Shown in pieces: positions 8,942 to 17,500 of a stretch of DNA of 64,000 nucleotides (its first letter is position 1; every line of letters starts with the position of its first letter). The stretch is from Nocardia albiluteola (lineage in GTDB: Bacteria > Actinomycetota > Actinomycetes > Mycobacteriales > Mycobacteriaceae): positions 434,001-498,000 of the forward strand of contig NZ_JAHKNI010000003.1 in assembly GCF_018860155.1 (NCBI RefSeq), read 5' to 3'. The translations under genes were made by a program, and so were the position numbers. The notes under the pieces were generated by a model. That model was not told the origin of the DNA, did not search any database, and saw only the letters and a list, made by a program, of their open reading frames with translations.

Positions 8942-9849
8942 ACAAGGTAGAACAGGCCGCCCTGGCGTACGAGACCGACGGATACGCCATCCTGCGGAAC
9001 GTGGTTCCTCCCGACCTGATCGGCGAGGTACGGGAACATGTCGATTGGCTCGTGGCGAAGTATCCCGAGCTGCGGCCCGAGCATCTCCATCACCCATTGA
9101 TTCGCGATGACGCATTCTGGTGCAGGATGATCCTCGAGCCTGCATTGCTCGACATAGCCGAAGCGGTGTTGGGGCCGAATATTGCTTGCTTTACGGCGCA
9201 CTACGTGTGCAAACCCCCTGTCGACGGTCACGCCGTGCTGTGGCATCAGGACGGTGCGTATTGGAATCTCGATCCGATGCAGGCGCTGACAGTATGGCTC
9301 GCGGTGGATGCCAGCACAGTCGAGAACGGCTGTCTCCGCATCATTCCGGGCACGCACACCCTGCCTCTGCAGGATATCTCGGAGCGACGTGACGTGCCCA
9401 ACCTGTTGTTCTCCTCGTGCGACCAACGCGTGGTGGAGGAAATGATCGATCGCCACGGCATCGTCGATATCGAACTCCAGCCGGGGGATGTCTCGATCCA
9501 CCATCCCAACATTCTGCACTCCTCGGCGGCGAATACATCCGACAAGCGGCGTTGCGGCCTCGACATCGGCTACATGCCCGCGAATACCCGTCTCGCCAGC
9601 GACGGTCTGTATCTGAACCCACTGCTGGCTCGCGGCAGTGGCGCATCGAATATAAACACGTACCGACCAATTCCCGAGTATCGCCCCGATAAGACCATCG
9701 AATTCGCCGGTTGGGACGACTGGAATCAGAAGATCAACGCTCTCAACGAGGCGAGTGGCGCCGGCTCGAATGAGCCTCCGAGCGAGGATCCGGTCGAGGC
9801 GGCCCTCCACATGGTCTCCCGGCTCGAGGACAGGACGACAGCCCGGTAG
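8938..9849 (+). CDS. Phytanoyl-CoA dioxygenase (PhyH)-like Fe(II)/2-oxoglutarate oxygenase
   Basis: A 303-residue double-stranded beta-helix oxygenase starting in an ATGA overlap with the glycosyltransferase stop. The iron triad is visible as His103-x-Asp105 (WHQDGAYW) and distal His194 (LHSSAANTS). Arg204/Arg205 can bind 2-oxoglutarate. The GCLRIIPGTH segment (131-140) is typical of PhyH proteins. In secondary metabolism this family hydroxylates, desaturates or halogenates; the Asp in the triad argues against halogenation. The substrate is presumably the polyketide, its sugar or the acceptor. The C-terminal 45 residues are a polar tail beyond the catalytic fold. Confidence 0.87.
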   Translation: MNKVEQAALAYETDGYAILRNVVPPDLIGEVREHVDWLVAKYPELRPEHLHHPLIRDDAFWCRMILEPALLDIAEAVLGPNIACFTAHYVCKPPVDGHAVLWHQDGAYWNLDPMQALTVWLAVDASTVENGCLRIIPGTHTLPLQDISERRDVPNLLFSSCDQRVVEEMIDRHGIVDIELQPGDVSIHHPNILHSSAANTSDKRRCGLDIGYMPANTRLASDGLYLNPLLARGSGASNINTYRPIPEYRPDKTIEFAGWDDWNQKINALNEASGAGSNEPPSEDPVEAALHMVSRLEDRTTAR

Positions 9850-9898
9850 GTGCCCCAGAGCGCCCACAACGACCCCGTCGAGCCGTGAGGTATCCGCT

Positions 9899-10768
9899 AT
9901 GAATTATCGATTTTCGTACCCTGTCGACGACGCTGGAGTCGACGATATTGCGTCGGCTCTGAAGATGCACGGGCTGGCGATTGTGGCCAACGTGTTGGAC
10001 AGCGACACGGTGTCGAAACTTATGAATACGATAGAGCCGGAATTCAGCGCCGACGATTCCGGTCCCTCGGATGGCGGCGAGAAGTATACGGTCCAGGCGG
10101 TCCCCGGATTGCTGGGCATCGATCCGATTTATGCCGAGACGCTTCTACTCAATTCGATGTTCTTGGGTGTCGCGGATCGCATACTCGCTCCACGCTGCCA
10201 CAATTATCGAGTCCAGGTGAGTACCGGCATGCGTATACCGGCCGGGGGTGTGAACCAGTTTCTCCACCGGGAAATGGACATCTACCGGCCGTTCCTGCCG
10301 TACGACACGGTGCAGGCGGAGTATGTATTGTTCGCAATGTGGGCAGGTACCGACTTCACGCTCGAGAACGGCGCGACGCGGATGGTACCCGGAAGTCATC
10401 TATGGGATGAACAACGGTCGGCGCAGGAACACGAAATCGTCCGTGCGGAGATGCCCAGTGGGTCGGTAGCGATGTGGTTGGGCACGACGTTGCACGCCGG
10501 CGCAGCCAATAAAACCCGGAGTCCCAGAACCGGATTCATCTGCGCCCTGGGAGTCGACTGGCTGGTCCAGCAAGAAAATCAGCTGATCACGATTCCACCC
10601 GAAGCGGCACGAAAATTGCCGGAAAAAGCCCAGCGTCTGCTCGGGTATCAAGCTTCTCCGATGTACGGCTGGGCCCGCGGGATGAGGTCGGACAACTTGC
10701 TCGAGGTCGACCGGTCGGCGTCGAGGTATGTGAATGCCGGGCTGCACGAAGCTGCCGGAGAAGCCTAG
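9899..10768 (+). CDS. Second phytanoyl-CoA dioxygenase-like oxygenase
   Basis: A 289-residue PhyH-like protein, clearly different in sequence from the preceding oxygenase. ATG 9899 follows a GAGG element 49 bp after the previous gene. The putative iron ligands are His123-x-Glu125 (FLHREMD), so Glu replaces the more common Asp, and distal His199 (TLHAGAANKT). Arg210 is the likely 2-oxoglutarate anchor, and GATRMVPGSH (158-167) is the family signature. Last gene of the operon. Its final codons (AGEA, stop) are identical in DNA to the end of the gene at 1-336, so the C-terminus appears to have been acquired or exchanged by recombination. The stop lies within the CTAG flanking a mobile unit. Confidence 0.82.
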   Translation: MNYRFSYPVDDAGVDDIASALKMHGLAIVANVLDSDTVSKLMNTIEPEFSADDSGPSDGGEKYTVQAVPGLLGIDPIYAETLLLNSMFLGVADRILAPRCHNYRVQVSTGMRIPAGGVNQFLHREMDIYRPFLPYDTVQAEYVLFAMWAGTDFTLENGATRMVPGSHLWDEQRSAQEHEIVRAEMPSGSVAMWLGTTLHAGAANKTRSPRTGFICALGVDWLVQQENQLITIPPEAARKLPEKAQRLLGYQASPMYGWARGMRSDNLLEVDRSASRYVNAGLHEAAGEA

Positions 10769-10949
10769 TACTCCGGCCGGACTTCGTGATCACGGTGTGA
10801 ATCGGATCGGCGCTGGTGGTGGCTGGTGCGGGCGCGGTGTTGGTGTCGGCGACGCCAGGTGGACCACCGTAGTCGGTGTCTGATCGTGTGGGCTGGCTGG
10901 ATCAACACGGCATAGCGGTGCCGAATCTCGTTGCGGGTGAACGCGATCA
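10769..10949 (-). pseudogene. IS701-family transposase C-terminal remnant (left inverted copy)
   Basis: Read on the minus strand this encodes IAFTRNEIRHRYAVLIQPAH and then a WSTWRRRHQHRART segment, the characteristic C-terminus of actinobacterial IS701-type transposases, and stops at TAG in the flanking CTAG. About 60 residues remain of a protein normally near 400. Three residues differ from the right-hand copy. It also forms the left terminal inverted repeat of the mobile unit. Confidence 0.75.
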
Positions 10950-10986
10950 TGTTCGTCGAGTACCAATCCAGCCCTGCAAGCCACGC

Positions 10987-11559
10987 TCAACGAATCTGCT
11001 GGGTGCCCGTCACGGCGCGGCAGGTGGTGATGACGAGTTCGTCGAGCCGTGCGGGAATCGTTTCGCGGCCGAGCAGATGCCGCCGTACCGCGCCGTACGG
11101 GACATCGACGACCGCGAACAACACACTCGTGTCATCTATTCCACGGTTGCGCTCGACGAAGGCTCGCAGCGCATCGATCAGGCGTGTGTTCACCTCGGCT
11201 CGTGCGCCGGCCAGCTCGTCGGGCCAGTGAGGTACCAGATCCTCCGGTCGGTGCAGCACCAGAAGTGTTGCATCAACGGGATTTTCGCGGCACCAGCGCG
11301 GGGTGTGCAGGGCGGCCCGCTCGAGATCGTCGGCCGCCAACGCTGCTATCAGGCCCTCCTGGAACCGCTCCACCGTTCGCAGCCACAACGCCGACAGCAG
11401 CAGATCCCGCGACGCGAACCGGTGATACACCGAGCCCACCGGTCCCCCGAGCCGCGCTGCGATCGACGCGATGGTGATCGAGGCCGCACCGCCCTCAGCG
11501 GCCAGCGCCGCCGCCGCGTCGAGGATCCGGTCTCGGGTGAACTTCGCGGGTCTTCCCAT
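10987..11559 (-). CDS. TetR/AcrR-family repressor
   Basis: A 190-residue regulator with an N-terminal helix-turn-helix (about 8-55: FTRDRILDAAAALAAEGG, then SIAARLGGPVGSVYHRFASR) and an all-helical ligand domain with a TetR C-terminal type TRP/His-rich segment. It diverges from the SnoaL-like gene across 62 bp containing AT-rich inverted repeats, so it probably represses itself and that gene. A GAGGAG ribosome site precedes the ATG. Part of the cargo of the mobile unit. The inducer is unknown. Confidence 0.88.
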   Translation of the reverse strand: MGRPAKFTRDRILDAAAALAAEGGAASITIASIAARLGGPVGSVYHRFASRDLLLSALWLRTVERFQEGLIAALAADDLERAALHTPRWCRENPVDATLLVLHRPEDLVPHWPDELAGARAEVNTRLIDALRAFVERNRGIDDTSVLFAVVDVPYGAVRRHLLGRETIPARLDELVITTCRAVTGTQQIR

Positions 11560-11589
11560 CTCATCTCCTCGTCGGTTATAGTGCCTTCA

Positions 11590-11608
11590 TTCTAGAACAT
11601 AAATTCTA
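11590..11608. promoter_or_regulatory. Candidate operator of the divergent TetR
   Basis: TTCTAGAA (11590-11597) is a perfect palindrome, and TAGAA (11593-11597) is inverted as TTCTA (11604-11608). It is the only AT-rich symmetric sequence in the 62-bp divergent gap and directly precedes the AAGGAG ribosome site (11611-11616) of the SnoaL-like gene. Confidence 0.5.
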
Positions 11609-11621
11609 AAAAGGAGTGTAG

Positions 11622-12023
11622 ATGCCCAACTCCACCGATGTGGTCAAGGCGTTCTACCGTGCGGCACAACAGCACGACGCCGCCGCGATCCTCGCCGTGC
11701 TCCATCCCGACTTCGAGGCCCACGTCGCACCGGGCATGCCGTGTGCGGCCGGGGGCAGCTTTCACGGTCCGCAGCAGGCGCTGACCCGGATCTGGGGTGC
11801 GGTCTTCCGGGACTTCGACACCGCGCCCTACGACGAGGAGTGGCATGAATCCGGCACCGCAACCATCGTGGTCACCGGCCACTACCGCGGCACCGCGCGG
11901 GCGACCGGCCGCCACTACGAAGCCGAGTTCGCCCATCTGTGGCGGGTGACCGACGGCCGTATCCGCTGGCTGCATCAATACACCGACACCGCCCGCTGGC
12001 ACGAAGCACTCACCGGCGCATGA
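11622..12023 (+). CDS. SnoaL-like/NTF2-fold protein
   Basis: A 133-residue single-domain protein with the SnoaL-like cone fold pattern: N-terminal helix (DVVKAFYRAAQQHDAAAILAV), LHPDFEAHVAPG, the central helix GPQQALTRIWGAVFRDFD, and C-terminal strands ending HLWRVTDGRIRWLHQYTDT. Members are isomerases, cyclases, hydrolases or small ligand-binding proteins, and the sequence alone does not decide which. A strong AAGGAG site supports this start. Divergent from the TetR gene and probably its main target. Confidence 0.82.
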   Translation: MPNSTDVVKAFYRAAQQHDAAAILAVLHPDFEAHVAPGMPCAAGGSFHGPQQALTRIWGAVFRDFDTAPYDEEWHESGTATIVVTGHYRGTARATGRHYEAEFAHLWRVTDGRIRWLHQYTDTARWHEALTGA

Positions 12024-12266
12024 CAACTCACCCACCCGGTCCAGGCCGAGCCGGGGGCATCCCCGGCTCGCACCGGTCCAGGAACGATAGGGACAGGTGA
12101 CTCCGCTCGGCGAATCGCTGAGTGGACCCGGAACGCAGAGGTGGGACTGCTCCTGCTCCGTTTCCCCGGACCTGACCGGCGCGGCACTGGAACATTCGGG
12201 TCATCCGGTCCCGGCGTGACGGGTTTTTCCAAGACCTGGGCGATCAGCTGAGGAGAATCGACACCC

Positions 12267-12857
12267 ATGAACGACTATGACGCGACCGTTGAGCGCCTGG
12301 AGCGGGCGTTGACGCAGATGGCCGAGGCTATCGCGACGATCGGGGCCGGTCGATCGGGGCTACCGACCCCATGCGAAGGCTGGGACGTCCACGCCCTGGT
12401 TCGGCACATCGTCGGCCAGAATCTCCGAGACTTCGCGGTGTCGGCCCGCGGCGAGATGGTGGACTGGCAGGCACCGGCCGACGAGCTCCACAGCGATTGG
12501 GCTGGGCAGTTCCGCACCGGCGCCGCCGCATTGCTCGAGATATGGCGCGGTGCCGACCTCGACCAGCTGGTCCCGGCCGGCGACGGCGAAGCTCCTCTGC
12601 GCGGTCGGCTGGACCAGCAGATCGCTGAACTGGCCGTGCACGCTTGGGATCTCACCCGTGCCACCGACCAGCGCACCACCTTGGACCCGGAACTCGCCGA
12701 GTACAGCCTGACCTGGTCGCGGCGGCTGCTGCGTTCCGAATTTCGCGGTCCGGACAAAGCTTTCGGACTCGAGGTCGCTGTCACCCCGGATGCCCCCGCC
12801 TACGACCGCCTCGCCGGCTGGTTCGGTCGCGAACCGGACTGGAAGTCACCCAACTAA
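12267..12857 (+). CDS. TIGR03086-family protein, mycothiol-dependent maleylpyruvate isomerase N-terminal-like (DinB fold)
   Basis: A 196-residue four-helix-bundle protein. TPCEGWDVHALVRHIVGQN (about 34-52) and ELAVHAWDL (about 123-131) supply the histidines of the metal site seen in mycothiol-dependent isomerases and TIGR03086 proteins. These proteins catalyse thiol-dependent isomerisation or transfer in actinobacteria, though most members are uncharacterised. A GAGGAG element precedes the ATG. It lies 243 bp after the SnoaL-like gene and may be transcribed with it. Last cargo gene of the mobile unit. Confidence 0.82.
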   Translation: MNDYDATVERLERALTQMAEAIATIGAGRSGLPTPCEGWDVHALVRHIVGQNLRDFAVSARGEMVDWQAPADELHSDWAGQFRTGAAALLEIWRGADLDQLVPAGDGEAPLRGRLDQQIAELAVHAWDLTRATDQRTTLDPELAEYSLTWSRRLLRSEFRGPDKAFGLEVAVTPDAPAYDRLAGWFGREPDWKSPN

Positions 12858-13213
12858 GGTTCCGGCTTGGATGAGTGACACCGGTCAGGTGGGCTGCCTG
12901 CACGGTCGCACACCTCACCGAGTGGCTATGGGTACGCGAGGTCGGACAGCAGCCGGACACAGAGTGACTAGGACCGGGCCTCGTCGGGTCAACAACGTAT
13001 CTGGTCCCGAGCGGCGTTCAGTTGCTGTTGCAGGCTGCGGTCCGCCCCTGACATGTCGGGGTGCAGACACTCAGCGAGGGACCGTGGACGGGATGGGAGG
13101 CATTGGAGTAACTTCGACGGTCAACGGCGAGCAGGTCCGCGGTGAGCCGGTCGCCGTGGGGCAGGTGCAGTCCGTGCGGAGCGTTGTCGTAGACCTCTGG
13201 TCGACCGAAGAGA
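12858..13213. other. Intergenic stretch inside the mobile unit
   Basis: About 355 bp between the isomerase-like gene and the right transposase remnant. An open frame runs through it into the remnant, but the translated sequence resembles nothing I recognise and has no ribosome site. I see no promoter or RNA feature here. Confidence 0.4.
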
Positions 13214-13214
13214 A

Positions 13215-13473
13215 TTTCCTGCTCGCCCACGCCTTCCTGTCCATCCTCGCCGCCGGTCAACGCGAGCTGGAAACATCCACCGACGGGTTGATCGCGTTCA
13301 CCCGCAACGAGATTCGGCACCGCTATGCCGTGTTGATCCAGCCAGCCCACACGATCAGACACCGACTGCGGTGGTCCACCTGGCGTCGCCGACACCAACA
13401 CCGCGCCCGCACCAGCCACTACCAGCGCCGATCCGATTCACACCGTGATCACGGAGTCCGGCTGGAGTACTAG
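13215..13473 (+). pseudogene. IS701-family transposase C-terminal remnant (right inverted copy)
   Basis: This encodes a slightly longer end than the left copy: LLAHAFLSILAAGQRELETS, then LIAFTRNEIRHRYAVLIQPA and the WSTWRRRHQHRART segment, stopping at TAG (13471-13473). LAHAFL followed by LIxxTxxEIR fits the last helices of IS701-type transposases. The frame upstream does not resemble a transposase, so the catalytic DDE part is gone. Bases 13289-13469 form the inverted repeat with 10769-10949. Confidence 0.72.
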
Positions 13474-13526
13474 CGTTGCTGCCGGCGGACCGATGATTCT
13501 GCGCGGTGTGGTCCGTCTGCCTCCCT

Positions 13527-14081
13527 ATGACGAAAGTTCTTTGGCACATCACCATGTCGCTAGACGGCTTCATCGCACCGGCGGACGACTCCGTCGAGTG
13601 GATGTTCGGCCATGGTTCGGCGGGGCCGCTCGGGATGGAGACAGTTGAACGTACCGGGGCGGTGCTGTCGGGCCGGCGCGGTTACGACCTCGGGAACCGG
13701 CTGGGTGAGGGGAACCGGAAACTCTACGGCGGAATGTGGAGCGGCCCGATGTTCGTGCTGACCCACCGGCCTGGCGAGGTGCCGGAGGATCCGCGCGTTC
13801 GCTTTCTGTCCGGTGGCGTTGCCGATGCGGTCGCCACTGCGCAGGCCGCGGCCGGCGCCGGTGCGGTCGGAATCTTCGGCGCGGATCTGGCTCGCCAATG
13901 TATCGAGCTCGGTCTGCTGGACGAGATTGTCGTGCATCTGGTGCCGATCCTGCTCGGCGGCGGGGTTCGGCTGTTCGACGGCGTTGGGCCGGTGCGGCTT
14001 CGGAAGGTGCGAGGCGATGATTCCGGTCAGATCACCGATCTGCGTTTCGAGATTGTTCGGGAGGATTCGGCTCGCCGATGA
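13527..14081 (+). CDS. Dihydrofolate-reductase/RibD C-terminal domain-like protein
   Basis: A 184-residue protein of the RibD C-terminal (DHFR-like) family. It opens TKVLWHITMSLDGFIAPADD, the family hallmark, has LSGRRGYDLGN as the nucleotide-binding turn, and ends with LLDEIVVHLVPILLGGGVRLF. Members are NADPH-dependent reductases of unknown substrate, common in actinobacteria and unrelated to essential folate reduction. ATG 13527 is chosen because homology begins there; no clear ribosome site is visible. It is the first gene to the right of the mobile-unit boundary and is probably part of the original chromosome. Confidence 0.85.
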   Translation: MTKVLWHITMSLDGFIAPADDSVEWMFGHGSAGPLGMETVERTGAVLSGRRGYDLGNRLGEGNRKLYGGMWSGPMFVLTHRPGEVPEDPRVRFLSGGVADAVATAQAAAGAGAVGIFGADLARQCIELGLLDEIVVHLVPILLGGGVRLFDGVGPVRLRKVRGDDSGQITDLRFEIVREDSARR

Positions 14082-14115
14082 CCCCTCGACCCGGATGCGG
14101 TCCGGCCATTCCTGA

Positions 14116-14394
14116 TCAGCTCAGTCGACGCCGTAGTTCGGTGGCGTAGGCGTCGTAGGCGGCCGAGACCTCGTCGAGGTAGACCAGCTGGGGGAAGTCG
14201 ATGACCGGTTGGTGCTCGAGGAGGAACGCGGCGGTCTGCTCGACGACGCGCCGCTCGTCCGCGGCGCCGAATCCGAGCTCGGCGAGAACGTCCGGGGCGA
14301 CCACGAATTGGGATTCGGCAGCGTCGGCGCCGTTCTCCACGCGGACCAGGTACTCGTGGTCGATGACGGGCTCGATACTGATGCGCCGGTCCAT
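14116..14394 (-). CDS. Hypothetical small acidic protein (92 aa)
   Basis: I do not recognise the family. The ATG at 14394 is preferred to upstream starts because GAAGGAG lies eight bases before it. The protein is acidic and mostly helical at its C-terminus (ADERRVVEQTAAFLLEHQPV and then DEVSAAYDAYATELRRRL), with an N-terminal strand region HEYLVRVENG. No membrane segment or signal. Codon use is ordinary for the window. It follows the giant acidic gene on the same strand but is separated by a strong terminator. Confidence 0.6.
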   Translation of the reverse strand: MDRRISIEPVIDHEYLVRVENGADAAESQFVVAPDVLAELGFGAADERRVVEQTAAFLLEHQPVIDFPQLVYLDEVSAAYDAYATELRRRLS

Positions 14395-14489
14395 GGCGTG
14401 CTCCTTCGCGACGAAGACGTCCATCGGTCGGTGATCATGATAGTGCCGCCCCTCGCCGATTCCGGGGCGCTGGTACGAGCCGTGTCGAG

Positions 14490-14523
14490 CTGGGAGGCGC
14501 CATGCGCACACGGCGCCTCCCAG
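14490..14523 (-). terminator. Terminator of the giant acidic gene
   Basis: A perfect 12-bp inverted repeat, CTGGGAGGCGCC (14490-14501) and GGCGCCTCCCAG (14512-14523), with a 10-base loop, lies 14 bases past the stop of the minus-strand giant gene. No strong U tract, as usual in actinomycetes. Confidence 0.7.
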
Positions 14524-14537
14524 TGTTCGGGCGTGGT

Positions 14538-17500
14538 TTACAGATCCATGAGATCGGTGGTGAGACTGGTCAATTCATTCCGATAGGCCGCCACGAGCCC
14601 GGCCATCGAACTGGATTGTGCCTCCTGGGCCTTGATAATGGTCTCCAGGGCCTGCACCCGACGCTCCAGCTTCGCGATCATCCTGGCCTGATCACTGATC
14701 GTGGCCGCCTGCTCACTGATGATCGCCCCGGCGCCGTCGCTCGCCGCCGCCGGCTTCTCGGCCAGCACCACCGAACTCGAGTAGGCCACCAGATCCCGCG
14801 TCCCGACCGCCACGGCCGCAGCGTCCGCCACGTGCTCGACATCGGCCTCGGGTTCGAGTTCCGCCTCGTGCTCGACGTCCGCAGCACCCGTGGACTCCGC
14901 CACCGCAGCGACCTCATGCTCGCCGGACGAACTCCGATCCGCCTGCGGCACTTCGGTCTCCGCTTCGGCGGTGTGCACGACTTCCGCGTCGGCCGTATGC
15001 ACGGTCTCCGCCTCGGTCACGTGCACGGTTTCCGCGCCGACCTCTGATTCGGGCTCGACCACCGCAACGGGCGTGGCTTCCACCTCGCCCACAACCACTG
15101 CCACAGCGGCCGCAGCCACCCCAGCCCCAACGCCCGGCGCGACCAAACCGCCGGACCCGTTGGCGGTCACCTCGTGAACGGGATGATCGGCTTCGGAGTC
15201 CGGTGCGGGCGCTCCTACCGCCACGGCCGCTTCTGCAGGCTCCGGATCGGCCGCAGCGACCGGCTCCGGCGCGGTTTCGAGCTCTGCTTCCACTTCGGCA
15301 TCGGGCCCCGCTTCGGTCACAGCCTCGGCGGCGGGTTCGGCTTCCGTATCCGCCTCCGAGTCCGGCTCGTCCGCGGTGACGGCTTGCACCTCTTCGACCT
15401 GTTCGATCGAATCAGCCTCGGTCTCAGCAACTTCGCTGATCGTCTGGGCGGAGTTGTCGTCGGCGTCCGCCTCGACGAGCGCCGAGTCCGGCGCGACCTT
15501 GCCTTCCGTTTCCGCTTCCGAGTCCGGCTCGTCCGCGATGTCGGCCTGCGCCTCCTCGGCCCGCTCGGTCGAATCAGCATCCGTCTCAACAGCTTCGCTG
15601 ACGGTTTCGGCGGAGTTGTCGTCGGTGACCTCCTCGGCGAGAGGCGCGGGGTCGACCTCCGAGTCCGGCGCGACCTCGGCTTCGGCCTGGGTCTCCGTTG
15701 TCTCGCCTACCGAATTACTCTCACCTTCCACCGCTTCCGCAGCGTTGTCCGCAGTCCCGGCGGCAGGCGCCACGGCCGAGGGCTCGGCGTCAGTACCCGA
15801 GTCCGCCCCGGCCTCAACGTCCTGCTCGGCCACCGGTCCTGGATCGGTTACCGGCTGAGCCTCCGCGATGGCGGCGGTTTCCGTGGGTGCTTCGGTGGAG
15901 TCTTCCTTGGCTGCAACGGTTTCCGCGGCGGTGACTGCTGACTCGTCAGCGTCGGCCGGCGGCTCAGCGTTGGTGTCCGACTCTGTTCCGGTCTCGGCGT
16001 CCTGCTGGGCTGCCGGTTCTGGATCGGTAACCGGTTCGGGCTGCGCGGTGGCTTCGGCTTCCGTGGATGCCTCGGCCGAATCGTCCTTGGCTGCAGCGGT
16101 TTCCTCGGCGGTGACTGCTGACTCGTCAGCGTCGGCCGGCGGCTCAGCGTTGGTGTCCGACTCGGTTCCGGCCTCGGCATCCTGCTCGGTTGCCGGTTCT
16201 GGATCGGTAACCGGTTCGGGCTGCGCAGTGGCTTCGGCTTCCGTGGACGCTTCGACCGAATCATCCTCGGTCGCAACCGCTTCCGCGACAACCTCAACGC
16301 GGTCGCCGTCGGTGACCTCGTCGACGACGAGTTCGGGCTCGGCTTCGGTAACCGGCTTGTTCTCGAGGGTAGCCTCGGCAATGGGCTCGGCGGCTTCTAC
16401 CTTCGCATCCGGTGCTGTCTTCTGCGCGGGCACTCCCACTGCGTCGGCCGTCTCTGCAGGGTCTGCGTCGGTCGCGTCTGCAGCCTCGGGATCGGCCGCA
16501 GTAGCCGGCTCGGGGGCGGTTCCGAGTTCTGCTTCCGCCTCGGCATCGGGTCCGGTCTCGGTCGCAGCCTCGGCGGCGGGTTCGGCTTCCGTATCCGCCT
16601 CCGAGTCCGGCTCGTCCGCGGTGACGGCCTGCGTGTCGTCGATTTGCTCGGTCGAGTCGGCCTCGGTTTCAACAGCTTCGCCGATCGTTTCGGCCGAGTT
16701 GTCGTCGGCTTCCGCCTCGACGGGCGCCTCGGGTTCGACCTCCGCGTCCGGTGCGACGGTGGAGTTGTCGTCGGTGACCTCCTGCACGAGGATTTCGGGG
16801 GCGTCTTCCACGCCCGGCTCTGTGTCGGCAGTGGGCTCGGCAACCGCATCCTCCGCGACGGTTACCGCGTTCGCATCTGCCGAGGACTCCGACTTCGGCT
16901 GGTCCTCGTCGACGGCGTGGGGCTCGACGATCGCCTCGGACGAATCGCCCTCGGTGTCAACGGCTTCCTCGGCGGTGTCGGCGGGCTCGGCCACTGCCTC
17001 GTCCTCGGCCACGGTTTCGGCGGCGGCGGCTTCTACATCTGCGTCCGCTTCGGTGTCGGTCTCCGGTCGGTCCTCTGCGGGGGGCTGTGCCTCCGCGATG
17101 ACTTCGGCTTGTCCGGGTACCTCGATCGAACCGTCCACGGCCCCAGCTGTTTCCTCGACAGTTTCGGCGGAATCGTCGTCGGTGACCGGCTCCACGAGGA
17201 TTTCGGGGGCGTCTTCCGCACCCGGCTCGGTGTCTCCCGTTTCCTCGCCATTGGTGACTTCCGCCTCCGCGGCGGTAGACTCCTCATTCGCGACGGGCTC
17301 GGCATCGGCCTCTGCCACCAATCCCTGTTCCTCCTGTGCATCCGTAGGTTCGGACTCAGCCGCAACCTCGGCGTCCGGCTGCGGTTGCGCTTCGGTGTCC
17401 TCGACCTCGGTATCTGACGTAGTGTCCGCTACCGAATCACCGTCACCCTCAACCATTTCCGCGACCGTGTGCGCTGTCTCTGCAGCTCCTACCTCGGCTA

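Larger units (their letters stand above)
10765..13473. mobile_element. Composite mobile unit with inverted IS701-type ends and CTAG target duplication
   Basis: A unit of 2701 bp (10769-13469) is bracketed by CTAG at 10765-10768 and 13470-13473. Its two ends are nearly identical inverted repeats of 181 bp, each encoding the C-terminus of an IS701-type transposase. IS701-family elements duplicate a 4-bp YTAR target, which CTAG fits. Between the ends lie a TetR, a SnoaL-like and an isomerase-like gene. No complete transposase is present, so movement would need one in trans. Deleting the unit and one CTAG restores a 27-bp sequence matching 320-346, which is strong evidence of insertion. Confidence 0.7.

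Noticed and set aside
12790..13473. A 227-codon gene joining the region after the isomerase-like gene to the transposase end
   Set aside because: Only the last part (from about 13215) resembles a transposase; the upstream part has no homology or start signal.
320..13483. An integrative element with attachment sites at the 27-bp repeat
   Set aside because: No integrase, excisionase or tRNA gene is present, so site-specific integration is not supported; the repeat is reported only as a boundary.
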